Positions 1-7,812 of a stretch of DNA of 59,378 nt are shown here, piece by piece. Source of the DNA: Clostridiales bacterium. Lineage in GTDB: Bacteria > Bacillota > Clostridia > Lachnospirales > Lachnospiraceae. Below the pieces are notes generated by a model that saw only the letters and a list, made by a program, of their open reading frames with translations, made no database searches and had not been told where the DNA came from. Numbering within the stretch: the first letter of the stretch is position 1; every line of letters starts with the position of its first letter. The translations under genes and the position numbers were made by a program. The stretch covers positions 1-59,378 of the forward strand of contig JAAYHD010000054.1 of NCBI GenBank assembly GCA_012735495.1. The letters are read 5' to 3'.

Positions 1-19
1 TATTATTATGTTGACTCAT
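1..19 (-). CDS. Start of an unidentified gene, cut by the window edge
   Basis: Only the first six codons (MSQHNN) are inside the window. An ATG at 19-17 is preceded on the minus strand by GGAGG with about 7 nt spacing, which is a good ribosome binding site. It reads in the same direction as ymxH and lies 134 nt downstream of it. No function can be assigned from six residues. The call rests on the start signal alone. Confidence 0.4.
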
Positions 20-153
20 TTCGGTTCCTCCAATGTTTTTTGTATGGTCACTTAAAACATTATCAGAAATTCCGAAGTGAGTCACTCTTTTTTATTATGT
101 TTGGGCAATTAATTTTACAACTTACCAAAATTAATAGATCCTGGGAATTGGCT

Positions 154-411
154 TTATTCGCATTTGACAAGGCATTTTTCCGTGTCAACATCAACAAGGA
201 TTATGTCGACACCGATTTGCTTGATATGGCAGCTGCTGATGACATATTCATGGTCCCTTCCGATAATTCCAAAAATCTTGCATGGGCCGGGCACAATAAT
301 GTGGCTGATGCACCCTGTGCAGATATCGAATTCAATATCGCACACATAGCCAAGCCTGCGGCAGTCCCTGCAGTTAATGACCTCTTTCTCGCGCAGTTCG
401 CATAAACGCAT
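154..411 (-). CDS. ymxH: YlmC/YmxH family PRC-barrel sporulation protein
   Basis: This protein of 85 residues begins MRLCELREKEVIN and continues with a small PRC-barrel fold: a CRRLGYVCDIEFD strand pair, an IIVPG turn and an IKQIGVDIILVDV strand pair. That is the pattern of the YlmC/YmxH family, found in spore-forming Firmicutes, often near sigE/sigG and nrdR. Its molecular role is not established. I chose the ATG at 411 because GGAGGT at 416-421 lies 4-5 nt before it and family members start MRLSEL. An upstream in-frame ATG at 453 would add 14 residues that do not fit the family. The gene is divergent from comM; the 172-nt gap holds the comM promoter. Confidence 0.8.
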   Translation of the reverse strand: MRLCELREKEVINCRDCRRLGYVCDIEFDICTGCISHIIVPGPCKIFGIIGRDHEYVISSCHIKQIGVDIILVDVDTEKCLVKCE

Positions 412-499
412 ACATACCTCCATTCGGTGAATAACCACTGGCATATGATTCATATACCATTATATGCACAAATCGGGATTTAGTCCGGGTAAAAATGTA

Positions 500-528
500 T
501 TGCATTTATTTACAAATTTGTATATACT
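500..528 (+). promoter_or_regulatory. Sigma-A-like promoter of comM-dprA
   Basis: TTGCAT (500-505) and TATACT (523-528) are separated by 17 nt. Both hexamers are close to the vegetative consensus. They lie about 55 nt upstream of the comM start codon in the divergent gap with ymxH. Confidence 0.6.
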
Positions 529-547
529 ATCCATAGCAGACGATTCC

Positions 548-570
548 TTCATTGTGGGAGAGACAATGAA
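548..570 (+). other. Hairpin directly before the comM ribosome binding site
   Basis: TTCATTGT (548-555) and ACAATGAA (563-570) form an 8-bp perfect stem with loop GGGAGAG. The AGGAG ribosome binding site begins at 571, right at the base of the stem. The loop is itself purine-rich and resembles a Shine-Dalgarno sequence. An effect on translation start is inference. Confidence 0.4.
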
Positions 571-583
571 AGGAGCTTATTTT

Positions 584-2140
584 ATGTTCAGCAGGGCATA
601 CAGTGCGGTAATCCACGGGATTGACGGCCTGATAGTCAGCGTGGAGGCGGATGTCAGCGACGGGCTTCCCCTGTTTGAAATGGTCGGGCTTCTTAATTCC
701 GAGGTAAAGGAAGCCAGGGAACGGGTCCGTATCGCCCTTAAGAATTCCGGATACATGTTTCCCCCCAAACGGATTACCGTAAATCTTTCTCCGGCAGACA
801 TAAGAAAAGAAGGAACGGCCTTCGACCTGCCGGTCGCTGTCGCAATTCTAACGGCATTCGGCCATGTTCTTGAGGATAATCTCAAAGATACCCTGATAAT
901 CGGCGAACTGAGCCTAAACGGCACAATCAAAAAGGTTAACGGCGTCCTGCCCCTTGTGTATGCCGCAAGGCAGCGGGGATTCTTGCGCTGCGTCGTCCCG
1001 AAGGAAAATGCCGACGAGGGGGCGGTGGTAAGCGGAATCAAGGTTTATGGCGCAGGCACGCTGAAGGAAGCCGTGCAAATGCTGAATGGCTTTGACGATT
1101 ATAAGCCCAACAGCGTGGATATCGGCATGCTTTTCCAAGGCGGGCATTCAGAGGACGGTTTATCCGATGAAAACGTGGACTTTTCGGATGTTGCGGGGCA
1201 GGCAGCGGTTAAACGGGCCATAGAGATAGCCGTGTCGGGCATGCACAATATTCTTATGATTGGTCCGCCCGGCTCGGGAAAGACCATGCTGGCAAAACGG
1301 ATTCCGACCATCATGCCGGAGCTTTCTTTTGATGAAAGCATGGAAATATCGAAGATATACAGCATAGCCGGGCTGCTTGGAAACAGGGCGCTGATAACAG
1401 GAAGGCCGTTTCGTTCGCCCCACCACAGCATCACCTCCACAGCCCTGGTGGGCGGCGGAGTGACACCCAAGCCCGGGGAAATCAGCCTGGCGCATCTTGG
1501 AGTGCTTTTCCTGGACGAGCTTCCTGAATTTAACAAGAATACACTGGAGGTTTTGAGGCAGCCACTGGAGGAGAAAGCCGTAACCATTTCAAGGCTTAAC
1601 GCCACGTACCGTTACCCTGCAGGCTTTATGATGGTCGCATCCATGAATCCCTGCTCCTGCGGGTACTATCCCGACCGCAACAGGTGCAATTGCTCCCTTA
1701 ACATGATCAAACGCTACCTTGGAAAGATATCGAAGCCTTTGCTGGACAGGTTCGATATATGCATAGAAGCGCCGCAGATTGACTATAAGGAGCTTCAGAT
1801 TAAAAAGATGGAAGAAACCTCGGCCGATATAAGGAAACGTGTGCAGGCGGCAAGACGGATACAGATGGATCGTTACGCCGGCCAGGGGATATGGTTCAAC
1901 AGCCAGCTTACGCCCAAGAGCATACATAAATACTGCAGGCTGGATGCCAGGGAAAAGAACCTTCTTGAACAGGCCTTTGAGAAGATGAAGCTTTCCGCCA
2001 GGGCTTATCACCGGATCATCAAGGTGGCCCGTACCATAGCCGACCTGGATTCAAGCGAAAGGATTACGGTCAGGCATATAAGCGAGGCCATCTGTTACAG
2101 GAGCATCGATGGCAAGTACTGGGGCGGTGAGGGGTTATAA
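584..2140 (+). CDS. comM: ComM/YifB-family Mg-chelatase-like AAA+ ATPase
   Basis: The protein has 518 residues, the normal length for ComM/YifB. The N-terminal ChlI-type domain covers residues 1-170. The AAA+ core has Walker A GPPGSGKT at 227-234 and Walker B in GVLFLDELPEF. A Cys-rich loop (NPCSCGYYPDRNRCNC) and the C-terminal Mg_chelatase domain follow. In Vibrio, ComM is a hexameric helicase that drives branch migration during natural transformation; in Firmicutes its role is less clear. I chose the ATG at 584 because AGGAG lies 8 nt upstream and family proteins begin M(L/F)(A/S)(K/R)xxS. An upstream in-frame ATG at 464 would add 40 non-family residues and lies before the promoter. dprA follows after 1 nt, so the two are probably translated from one message and share a role in handling incoming DNA. 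Confidence 0.92.
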   Translation: MFSRAYSAVIHGIDGLIVSVEADVSDGLPLFEMVGLLNSEVKEARERVRIALKNSGYMFPPKRITVNLSPADIRKEGTAFDLPVAVAILTAFGHVLEDNLKDTLIIGELSLNGTIKKVNGVLPLVYAARQRGFLRCVVPKENADEGAVVSGIKVYGAGTLKEAVQMLNGFDDYKPNSVDIGMLFQGGHSEDGLSDENVDFSDVAGQAAVKRAIEIAVSGMHNILMIGPPGSGKTMLAKRIPTIMPELSFDESMEISKIYSIAGLLGNRALITGRPFRSPHHSITSTALVGGGVTPKPGEISLAHLGVLFLDELPEFNKNTLEVLRQPLEEKAVTISRLNATYRYPAGFMMVASMNPCSCGYYPDRNRCNCSLNMIKRYLGKISKPLLDRFDICIEAPQIDYKELQIKKMEETSADIRKRVQAARRIQMDRYAGQGIWFNSQLTPKSIHKYCRLDAREKNLLEQAFEKMKLSARAYHRIIKVARTIADLDSSERITVRHISEAICYRSIDGKYWGGEGL

Positions 2141-2141
2141 A

Positions 2142-3278
2142 ATGAATACGGATGGCATGCAGGAGTTATATAAATACTGGGCCGGTACCATACCGGGCCT
2201 TAAGGCCGACAAGATAACGGCAATGATTGATCGCTTCGGCGGCATTGAGGACGCGTTTTACGCTTCGGAGAAAGCACTGGAAGACATGGCTAAAAAATGC
2301 GGAGAAGAAGGTATAAGATTTACCGAAAGGGAACTTAAGGCCATAATACAAGGCAGGAATTTTGACGCGATAAAGAGGAACCTGGAATATCTTAAGGAAC
2401 ATGGAATAAAATATGTAACAATGCTTGATGATTCATACCCGTACAAGCTGAGAAACATTTACGACCCGCCGTTTTTGCTTTACTTTAAGGGAATGATGTT
2501 TCCTTCGGACAAAAAAGCCATATCCATAGTGGGGGCAAGGAACTGCTCCGTATATGGCATGGAAACCGCCAGGTACCTGGCCGGCGCGCTGGCAAGGGAG
2601 GGCATTATAATTATAAGCGGGTTGGCAAGGGGAATCGACTCCCATGCCCATATAGGAGCCCTGTCCGCCGATGGCACAACCTACGGGATTATGGGATGCG
2701 GCATTGACATATGCTATCCGCCGGAGAATATCAATCTATATATGGATATGCAGCAAAACGGCGGCATAATATCCGAATACGGCCCGGGCATAAATCCCCT
2801 TCCGTATCATTTTCCCATGCGAAACAGGATTATAAGCGGCTTGAGCGACGGCATTGCCGTCATAGAAGCAAAGGAAAAGAGCGGGTCCCTCATTACCGTG
2901 GACCTGGGACTGGAACAGGGCAGGAACATATATGCCGTTCCGGGAAGAATTACGGATAAGCTGAGCGCAGGATGCAACAACCTAATCAAGATGGGAGCAA
3001 AGATGGTCACCTCACCGCAGGACATACTGGAGGATCTTGTTGATTACGCTAAGGTTTTACGGACGGATTCCGAATCCGGGCAAATTAAGCTTGCCGGGCT
3101 GCTTGACAGCCGGGAACAGGCCGTATATGATGCTATAGGCCTTACGCCGGTGCACGTGGAAGAGCTGGCCCTGCTTACCGGGTTTGAGCTTGGAGAGCTT
3201 ATGGAACACCTGATTTCCCTGGAGCTTAAGGACCTCATTTGCCAGCCGGTGAATAGCCGTTACACGAGAAAACTTTGA
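2142..3278 (+). CDS. dprA: DNA-processing protein DprA (Smf)
   Basis: DprA binds incoming single-stranded DNA and loads RecA during transformation. The protein of 378 residues has an N-terminal helical SAM-like region (about 1-75). The DprA Rossmann domain follows, with motif GARNCSVYG at 131-139, SGLARGIDSHAH and GCGIDICYPPEN. A C-terminal winged-helix domain (about 315-378) ends the protein. The ATG at 2142, one base after the comM stop, is preferred over an upstream in-frame ATG inside comM because the run GGCGGTGAGGGG lies just upstream. With comM it forms a two-gene unit; topA follows after 112 nt with its own promoter. All conserved motifs are intact. Confidence 0.93.
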   Translation: MNTDGMQELYKYWAGTIPGLKADKITAMIDRFGGIEDAFYASEKALEDMAKKCGEEGIRFTERELKAIIQGRNFDAIKRNLEYLKEHGIKYVTMLDDSYPYKLRNIYDPPFLLYFKGMMFPSDKKAISIVGARNCSVYGMETARYLAGALAREGIIIISGLARGIDSHAHIGALSADGTTYGIMGCGIDICYPPENINLYMDMQQNGGIISEYGPGINPLPYHFPMRNRIISGLSDGIAVIEAKEKSGSLITVDLGLEQGRNIYAVPGRITDKLSAGCNNLIKMGAKMVTSPQDILEDLVDYAKVLRTDSESGQIKLAGLLDSREQAVYDAIGLTPVHVEELALLTGFELGELMEHLISLELKDLICQPVNSRYTRKL

Positions 3279-3308
3279 CAGGTGGGAAATAATAGTGTAA
3301 ATATTTAC

Positions 3309-3337
3309 TTGAAACACTGAAAAAAATAGTGTATGCT
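3309..3337 (+). promoter_or_regulatory. Sigma-A-like promoter of topA
   Basis: TTGAAA (3309-3314), a 17-nt spacer and TATGCT (3332-3337). The predicted start lies near 3344, which leaves a leader of about 47 nt before topA. Confidence 0.55.
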
Positions 3338-3390
3338 ATTTAATGCTTTAGCGCTGACTGGAAGAAGTGCGCAAATAAAGGAGTCTGATT

Positions 3391-5370
3391 ATGGCTAAAT
3401 ATCTGGTAATTGTGGAATCACCCGCAAAAGCAAAGACAATAAAAAAATTCCTGGGAAGCAATTATGAGGTGCTGGCATCCAACGGACATGTAAGGGACCT
3501 GCCGAAAAGCCAGCTTGGTATCGATATCGCAAATGATTATGAACCTAAATATATAACCATAAGGGGCAAGGGCGATCTCCTTGCAAAGCTCAAGAAGGAA
3601 GTAAAGAAAGCAGACAAGGTATACCTGGCAACCGACCCGGACCGGGAAGGGGAAGCCATATCATGGCATTTATCCAATACGCTGAACCTGGATGTAAACT
3701 CCGAAAACAGGATAGTCTTTAACGAGATAACGAAAAACGCCGTAAAATCATCCATTAAGAACGCAAGAAAGCTGGATTTCAACCTTATCAACGCCCAGCA
3801 GGCAAGAAGGGTGCTGGACCGCATGGTCGGATACACCATCAGCCCGCTGCTGTGGAGCAAGGTAAAAAGGGGCTTAAGCGCAGGAAGGGTGCAGTCGGTT
3901 GCCCTCAGGCTGATTTGTGACAGGGAAGAGGAGATTAACGCATTTGTCCCCGAGGAATACTGGAATATTGAGGCCGAGTTTGACCTTAACGGTAAAAAGA
4001 CCCCTCTTACAGCCAAGTACACCGGCAAGAACAAGAACAAGGAAACCATAAGCTCCGAGGCTGAGGCCGACCGGATCCTTAAGGAATTGGAAAACGGCGA
4101 GTTTGTCATAAGGGAGATCAAGAGGGGAGAGAGAATAAGAAAAGCGCCCCTGCCCTTTACCACCAGCACGCTGCAGCAGGAAGCCGCAAAGACGCTTAAC
4201 TTTTCTACCAGCAAGACCATGCAGCTTGCCCAGCAGCTTTATGAAGGAATAAGCATAAAAGGCCATGGAAGCGCGGGTTTGATTACCTACCTTCGTACCG
4301 ACTCGGTACGCATCAGTGATGAAGCTGACGCAGCGGTCAAGGAATATATAGAAAAGGAATACGGCGGTGATTATGTCAGCCGGGAAGTAACCAATGAACG
4401 TACGGGCAAAAAGATACAGGACGCTCACGAGGCAATCCGTCCCACCAATGTCTGGTTTACTCCTGCGGAAATAAAGGATTCCTTAAGCAAGGACCAGTTC
4501 AGGCTGTACCAGCTTATATGGAAGAGGTTTGTGGCCAGCAGGATGCAGCCTGCCAGGTACGAAACCACTTCGATCAGGATAGAGTGCAGCGGTCACTGGT
4601 TCTCAACCGCGGCATCCAAGCTGCTGTTTGAAGGCTTCTTAAGCGTTTATCAGCAGGAGGACGATACCGATGAAATTAAGGGTACCTATGAGTCGCTGAG
4701 CGAAGGGGATGTCCTTAGTCTCAAGGAGCTGAAAAAGAGCCAGCATTTCACCCAGCCGCCGCCAAGATACACGGAGGCAAGCCTTGTAAAAACCCTGGAG
4801 GAGTTGGGTATCGGAAGACCAAGCACCTATGCCCCGGTTATCAGCACCATTATTTCCAGAAGATATGTTGTAAAGGAGAACAAAAACCTTTATGCCACCG
4901 AGCTTGGAGAAGCGGTTAACGATATAATGGTTAAGGCGTTTCCAAGCATCGTTGACGTAAACTTCACCGCCAACATGGAAGCGCTCCTTGACTGCGTGGA
5001 GGACGGAACGGTGGACTGGAAGACGATAATCAGGAATTTCTACCCGGACCTGGAGGAAGCGGTAAATAAGGCCGACGAGACCCTTGGCAAGATAAAGATT
5101 GCCGACGAGGTGACCGATGAGGTTTGCGAGCTCTGCGGCAGGAACATGGTTATAAAATACGGACCCCACGGCAAGTTCCTGGGCTGCCCCGGCTTTCCGG
5201 AATGCAAAAACACCAAGCCGTATCTTGAGAAGATTGGCGTTAAATGCCCGCAGTGCGGAAGCGATATTGTAATCAGAAAGACAAAAAAGGGCAGAAGATA
5301 CTACGGATGCATAAACAATCCCGAGTGCAGCTACATGTCATGGCAGAAGCCGTCCAATGTTCCGACATAA
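3391..5370 (+). CDS. topA: DNA topoisomerase I (type IA)
   Basis: It relaxes negative supercoils by a single-strand passage mechanism. The protein has 659 residues. The N-terminal TOPRIM domain begins MAKYLVIVESPAKAK and holds the metal-binding TDPDREGEAI at 81-90. The catalytic tyrosine is Tyr300 in GLITYLRTDS. The C-terminus carries two zinc ribbons: CELCGRNM...CPGFPEC, then CPQCGSDI...CINNPEC. It is slightly shorter than many clostridial TopA proteins, which can have a third ribbon. The ATG has AAAGGAG 8 nt upstream. In Bacillus subtilis topA is followed by trmFO, xerC, hslV and hslU before codY; here none of these lies between topA and codY. Confidence 0.97.
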   Translation: MAKYLVIVESPAKAKTIKKFLGSNYEVLASNGHVRDLPKSQLGIDIANDYEPKYITIRGKGDLLAKLKKEVKKADKVYLATDPDREGEAISWHLSNTLNLDVNSENRIVFNEITKNAVKSSIKNARKLDFNLINAQQARRVLDRMVGYTISPLLWSKVKRGLSAGRVQSVALRLICDREEEINAFVPEEYWNIEAEFDLNGKKTPLTAKYTGKNKNKETISSEAEADRILKELENGEFVIREIKRGERIRKAPLPFTTSTLQQEAAKTLNFSTSKTMQLAQQLYEGISIKGHGSAGLITYLRTDSVRISDEADAAVKEYIEKEYGGDYVSREVTNERTGKKIQDAHEAIRPTNVWFTPAEIKDSLSKDQFRLYQLIWKRFVASRMQPARYETTSIRIECSGHWFSTAASKLLFEGFLSVYQQEDDTDEIKGTYESLSEGDVLSLKELKKSQHFTQPPPRYTEASLVKTLEELGIGRPSTYAPVISTIISRRYVVKENKNLYATELGEAVNDIMVKAFPSIVDVNFTANMEALLDCVEDGTVDWKTIIRNFYPDLEEAVNKADETLGKIKIADEVTDEVCELCGRNMVIKYGPHGKFLGCPGFPECKNTKPYLEKIGVKCPQCGSDIVIRKTKKGRRYYGCINNPECSYMSWQKPSNVPT

Positions 5371-5508
5371 GCCAATTAACGGCTTATACTTGGAACAATA
5401 CCCGGATTACGCCAGTCATTAAAATTGATTAAATAGCATAAGAATAATAAATTAGATAAAAAAATTGAAAATCTATTAAAAATGTGCGTCAAAATTTAGA
5501 AATTGCTC

Positions 5509-5537
5509 TTGTTTTCATGAATAATGTGTGTTATAAT
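5509..5537 (+). promoter_or_regulatory. Sigma-A-like promoter of codY
   Basis: TTGTTT (5509-5514), a 17-nt spacer and a perfect TATAAT (5532-5537). The stretch from 5491 to 5505 matches the CodY consensus box AATTTTCWGAAAATT at only 10 of 15 positions. Autoregulation is therefore possible but not shown. Confidence 0.65.
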
Positions 5538-5541
5538 AAAA

Positions 5542-5578
5542 AAGGTAATACAATTAGAAAAATCTAATGTATTACCTT
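5542..5578 (+). other. Long hairpin at the 5' end of the codY transcript
   Basis: Arms 5542-5558 and 5563-5578 pair over 16 bp with a single bulged A and a 4-nt A-rich loop. The predicted transcription start from the promoter at 5509-5537 falls at the foot of this stem. The mRNA would then begin with a near-blunt hairpin. No U-run follows directly, so this is not a plain terminator. The stem ends 38 nt before the codY ATG. An mRNA-stabilising or regulatory role is inference. Confidence 0.55.
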
Positions 5579-5616
5579 ATTTAATATTATAAAAGGATTT
5601 TAGGAGGAGCCGTTTA

Positions 5617-6396
5617 ATGAGTGTACAGTTGCTTGATAAAACAAGGAAGATAAACAACTTGCTGCATAACAACAGTTCCCACAAGGTGGTTTTCAATGAC
5701 ATCTGTGTCGTTCTAAGTGATATACTTAACTCCAACGTGCTTGTTATCAGTAAAAAAGGCAAGGTGCTGGGCATAAAAAACAGACCGGATATTGTTGAGA
5801 TAAAGGAACTAATCAAGGATGCTGTGGGAAGATACATAGACACTCAATTAAATGAGAGACTCCTCAATATCCTGTCAACAAAGGAAAATGTCAATCTCAC
5901 CACTCTTGGCTTCGAATTTGAAGGCATCAACAACTACCAGGCGATAATAACACCGATAGACATTGCGGGAGAGAGACTGGGCACGCTGTTCATTTACAAG
6001 ACGGGAGCCCAGTATACGATAGATGACATAATCCTGAGCGAATACGGCACAACGGTTGTCGGCCTTGAAATGATGCGGGCAGTCAACGAAGAGAATGCCG
6101 AGGAAAACCGCAAGATACAGATTGTTAAATCCGCCATAAGTACCCTGTCATTCTCGGAGCTTGAGGCAATCCAGCATATATTCAGCGAGCTGAAAGGAAA
6201 TGAAGGTATACTTGTCGCCAGCAGGATTGCGGATAGGGTGGGCATTACAAGATCGGTGATCGTTAACGCCCTGCGGAAGTTCGAGAGCGCGGGAGTTATT
6301 GAATCGCGCTCATCGGGAATGAAGGGAACATATATCAAGGTGTTGAATGATGTTGTCTTCGACGAACTGAAAAACATATCGAATAATAATAATTAA
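5617..6396 (+). CDS. codY: GTP-sensing global transcriptional repressor CodY
   Basis: CodY represses nutrient-limitation genes when branched-chain amino acids and GTP are plentiful, and in Bacillus it also represses motility genes. The 259-residue length matches the family. The N-terminal GAF-type ligand domain begins MSVQLLDKTRKINNLL; the winged helix-turn-helix is at about 200-245 (ASRIADRVGITRSVIVNALR, then KFESAGVIE). AGGAGGAG lies upstream of the ATG. It has its own promoter and a strong terminator, so it is probably monocistronic. It sits directly before the fla/che operon as in B. subtilis, which fits a direct link from nutrient state to flagellar expression. Confidence 0.97.
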   Translation: MSVQLLDKTRKINNLLHNNSSHKVVFNDICVVLSDILNSNVLVISKKGKVLGIKNRPDIVEIKELIKDAVGRYIDTQLNERLLNILSTKENVNLTTLGFEFEGINNYQAIITPIDIAGERLGTLFIYKTGAQYTIDDIILSEYGTTVVGLEMMRAVNEENAEENRKIQIVKSAISTLSFSELEAIQHIFSELKGNEGILVASRIADRVGITRSVIVNALRKFESAGVIESRSSGMKGTYIKVLNDVVFDELKNISNNNN

Positions 6397-6404
6397 CCGC
6401 GCAC

Positions 6405-6442
6405 AAAAGGATTTGTGGGGTGTTCCCATAAATCCTTTTTTT
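6405..6442 (+). terminator. Rho-independent terminator after codY
   Basis: A 15-bp stem (AAAAGGATTTGTGGG pairing with CCCATAAATCCTTTT, one G-U pair) with loop GTGTT is followed by a run of seven T that is partly shared with the stem. It cleanly separates codY from the flagellar operon. Confidence 0.9.
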
Positions 6443-6520
6443 AAATATATATTTCTTTATATTATTCAACACAAAATGATACAATATATGGTACAATATT
6501 CTTATTCACTTAAATATATC

Positions 6521-6548
6521 TTGTGTTTTTTTGCTTATTTATTATAAT
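6521..6548 (+). promoter_or_regulatory. Candidate promoter of the fla/che operon
   Basis: TTGTGT (6521-6526), a 16-nt spacer and a perfect TATAAT (6543-6548), 26 nt before the flgB ATG. Two TACAAT boxes at about 6480-6500 have no convincing -35 partner. I see no sigma-D consensus here. The whole 130-nt gap is very AT-rich. Confidence 0.45.
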
Positions 6549-6573
6549 AATAAATAAATGGAGGGATATCGGC

Positions 6574-6963
6574 ATGATTGGATCCAATGCGTTTAATTAT
6601 ATCAACATACTTCAAAAAGCGGCAGATGCCAGTTGGAAGAGAAATGAGGTTATTGCCAATAATATCGCGAATGTTGATACTCCGGGGTACAAGAGGAAGG
6701 ATGTCGAGTTCGAAACATACCTGATGAGTGCCCTGGTGGGCGACGGTTCCCTTGACAAGCGTGTGGCAACAGCCAGGCTGGACACGATAACTCCGCAGGT
6801 TTATACGGATTATTCAAACTTAAGCTACCGCCTGGACGGCAACAATGTCGATATTGATACAGAAACGGTCAAACTGGCGGAGAACCAGATACGCTACTAC
6901 TCCCTGATGGATTCCATAACACAGGAATTCAACAGGCTTAAGATGGTGCTGCAGAATAAATAA
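6574..6963 (+). CDS. flgB: Flagellar basal-body proximal rod protein FlgB
   Basis: FlgB is a rod subunit exported by the flagellar type III system. The protein of 129 residues has the rod-protein signature ANNIANVDTPGYKRKDVEFE near residues 25-45 and the C-terminal helix (ENQIRYYSLMDSITQEFNRL) shared by axial proteins. The ATG at 6574 has GGAGGG upstream. An earlier in-frame ATG at 6523 would add a hydrophobic leader that lies on top of the promoter and is not a family feature. It is the first gene of the fla/che operon. Confidence 0.95.
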   Translation: MIGSNAFNYINILQKAADASWKRNEVIANNIANVDTPGYKRKDVEFETYLMSALVGDGSLDKRVATARLDTITPQVYTDYSNLSYRLDGNNVDIDTETVKLAENQIRYYSLMDSITQEFNRLKMVLQNK

Positions 6964-7014
6964 TATTTTACATATAACCAGGCAGATCGGTTTAGTAAAA
7001 CAAGGAGGAGTTAA

Positions 7015-7449
7015 ATGTCACTGTTCAGTGGGATGAATATAAGCGCCAGCGGCATGTCCGCCCAGAGGCTGCGAATGGATATTATTGCGCAGAATATTGC
7101 CAACGTGCAAACCACCAGGGACGAGAACGGCAAGCCTTATCGCCGTAAAGCGGTGGTATTTGCCGAGAAGAACGCCACGCCGTTCCAGGAGGTGTTTATG
7201 AGAACGGCAGGCATAATCGGCAGCGGTGTCAAGGTTACAAAGATTGTAGAGGACAGATCGCCTTTACGCAAGGTGTATGACCCTACCCACCCCGATGCCG
7301 ATGAGGATGGCTACGTGTCATATCCAAATGTTAATGTTGTCCAGGAGATGACCGACCTGATTGACGCGACCAGATCTTACGAGGCCAATGTTACCGCATT
7401 TAATGCGACAAAAAACATGGCATTGAAGGGATTGGAGATTGGCAAGTAA
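7015..7449 (+). CDS. flgC: Flagellar basal-body rod protein FlgC
   Basis: FlgC is a proximal rod subunit. The protein has 144 residues. It shows the N-terminal axial motif SASGMSAQRLRMDIIAQNIA and the C-terminal heptad SYEANVTAFNATKNMALKGL. AAGGAGG lies before the ATG. It is 51 nt after flgB and 20 nt before fliE. Confidence 0.95.
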   Translation: MSLFSGMNISASGMSAQRLRMDIIAQNIANVQTTRDENGKPYRRKAVVFAEKNATPFQEVFMRTAGIIGSGVKVTKIVEDRSPLRKVYDPTHPDADEDGYVSYPNVNVVQEMTDLIDATRSYEANVTAFNATKNMALKGLEIGK

Positions 7450-7469
7450 AAAACAGGGAGGAATAGGGT

Positions 7470-7784
7470 ATGAACATTCAGAGTATAGGCACGCTTAACG
7501 AGCTTGGAAAAGCAACAGGCATTGGTACAGGCTCCAATGTCAGGGAGAATAGGAATGCGGCTTTTGAGACACTGTTCGAAGCGGCTGTGAACATGATTAA
7601 GGAAACAAACCGATATACCAATGAAGCCGAGGAAGCGGAGATAGCATTTTCTCTCGGCTTGATGGACAATACCCATGATTTGCTGATTGCCCAGCAAAAA
7701 GCCAATATAGCGCTTCAATTCACCATAGCTGTCAGAAACCAGGTATTGGACGCCTATAAAGAAATTATGAATTTACAGTTCTAG
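7470..7784 (+). CDS. fliE: Flagellar hook-basal body protein FliE
   Basis: FliE joins the MS ring (FliF) to the rod and is needed early in rod export. The protein has 104 residues. The C-terminal motif is typical of FliE: AEIAFSLGLMDNTHDLLIAQ, then KANIALQFTIAVRNQVLDAY. The ATG at 7470 has GGGAGG upstream. Genes upstream and downstream are flgC and fliF, the usual order. Confidence 0.94.
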   Translation: MNIQSIGTLNELGKATGIGTGSNVRENRNAAFETLFEAAVNMIKETNRYTNEAEEAEIAFSLGLMDNTHDLLIAQQKANIALQFTIAVRNQVLDAYKEIMNLQF

Positions 7785-7812
7785 ATAAATCTATTATTTA
7801 GGAGTAGGTATA

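Noticed and set aside
40-405. Plus-strand reading frame opposite ymxH
   Set aside because: ymxH on the minus strand has the family motifs and a clean GGAGGT start site; this frame has neither.
5367-5387. Inverted repeat ATAAGCC/GGCTTAT at the topA stop as a terminator
   Set aside because: Only 7 bp, with no U-run. It may slow polymerase but does not qualify as an intrinsic terminator.
5491-5505. CodY-binding box upstream of codY
   Set aside because: Only 10 of 15 consensus positions match, which is easily reached by chance in AT-rich DNA.
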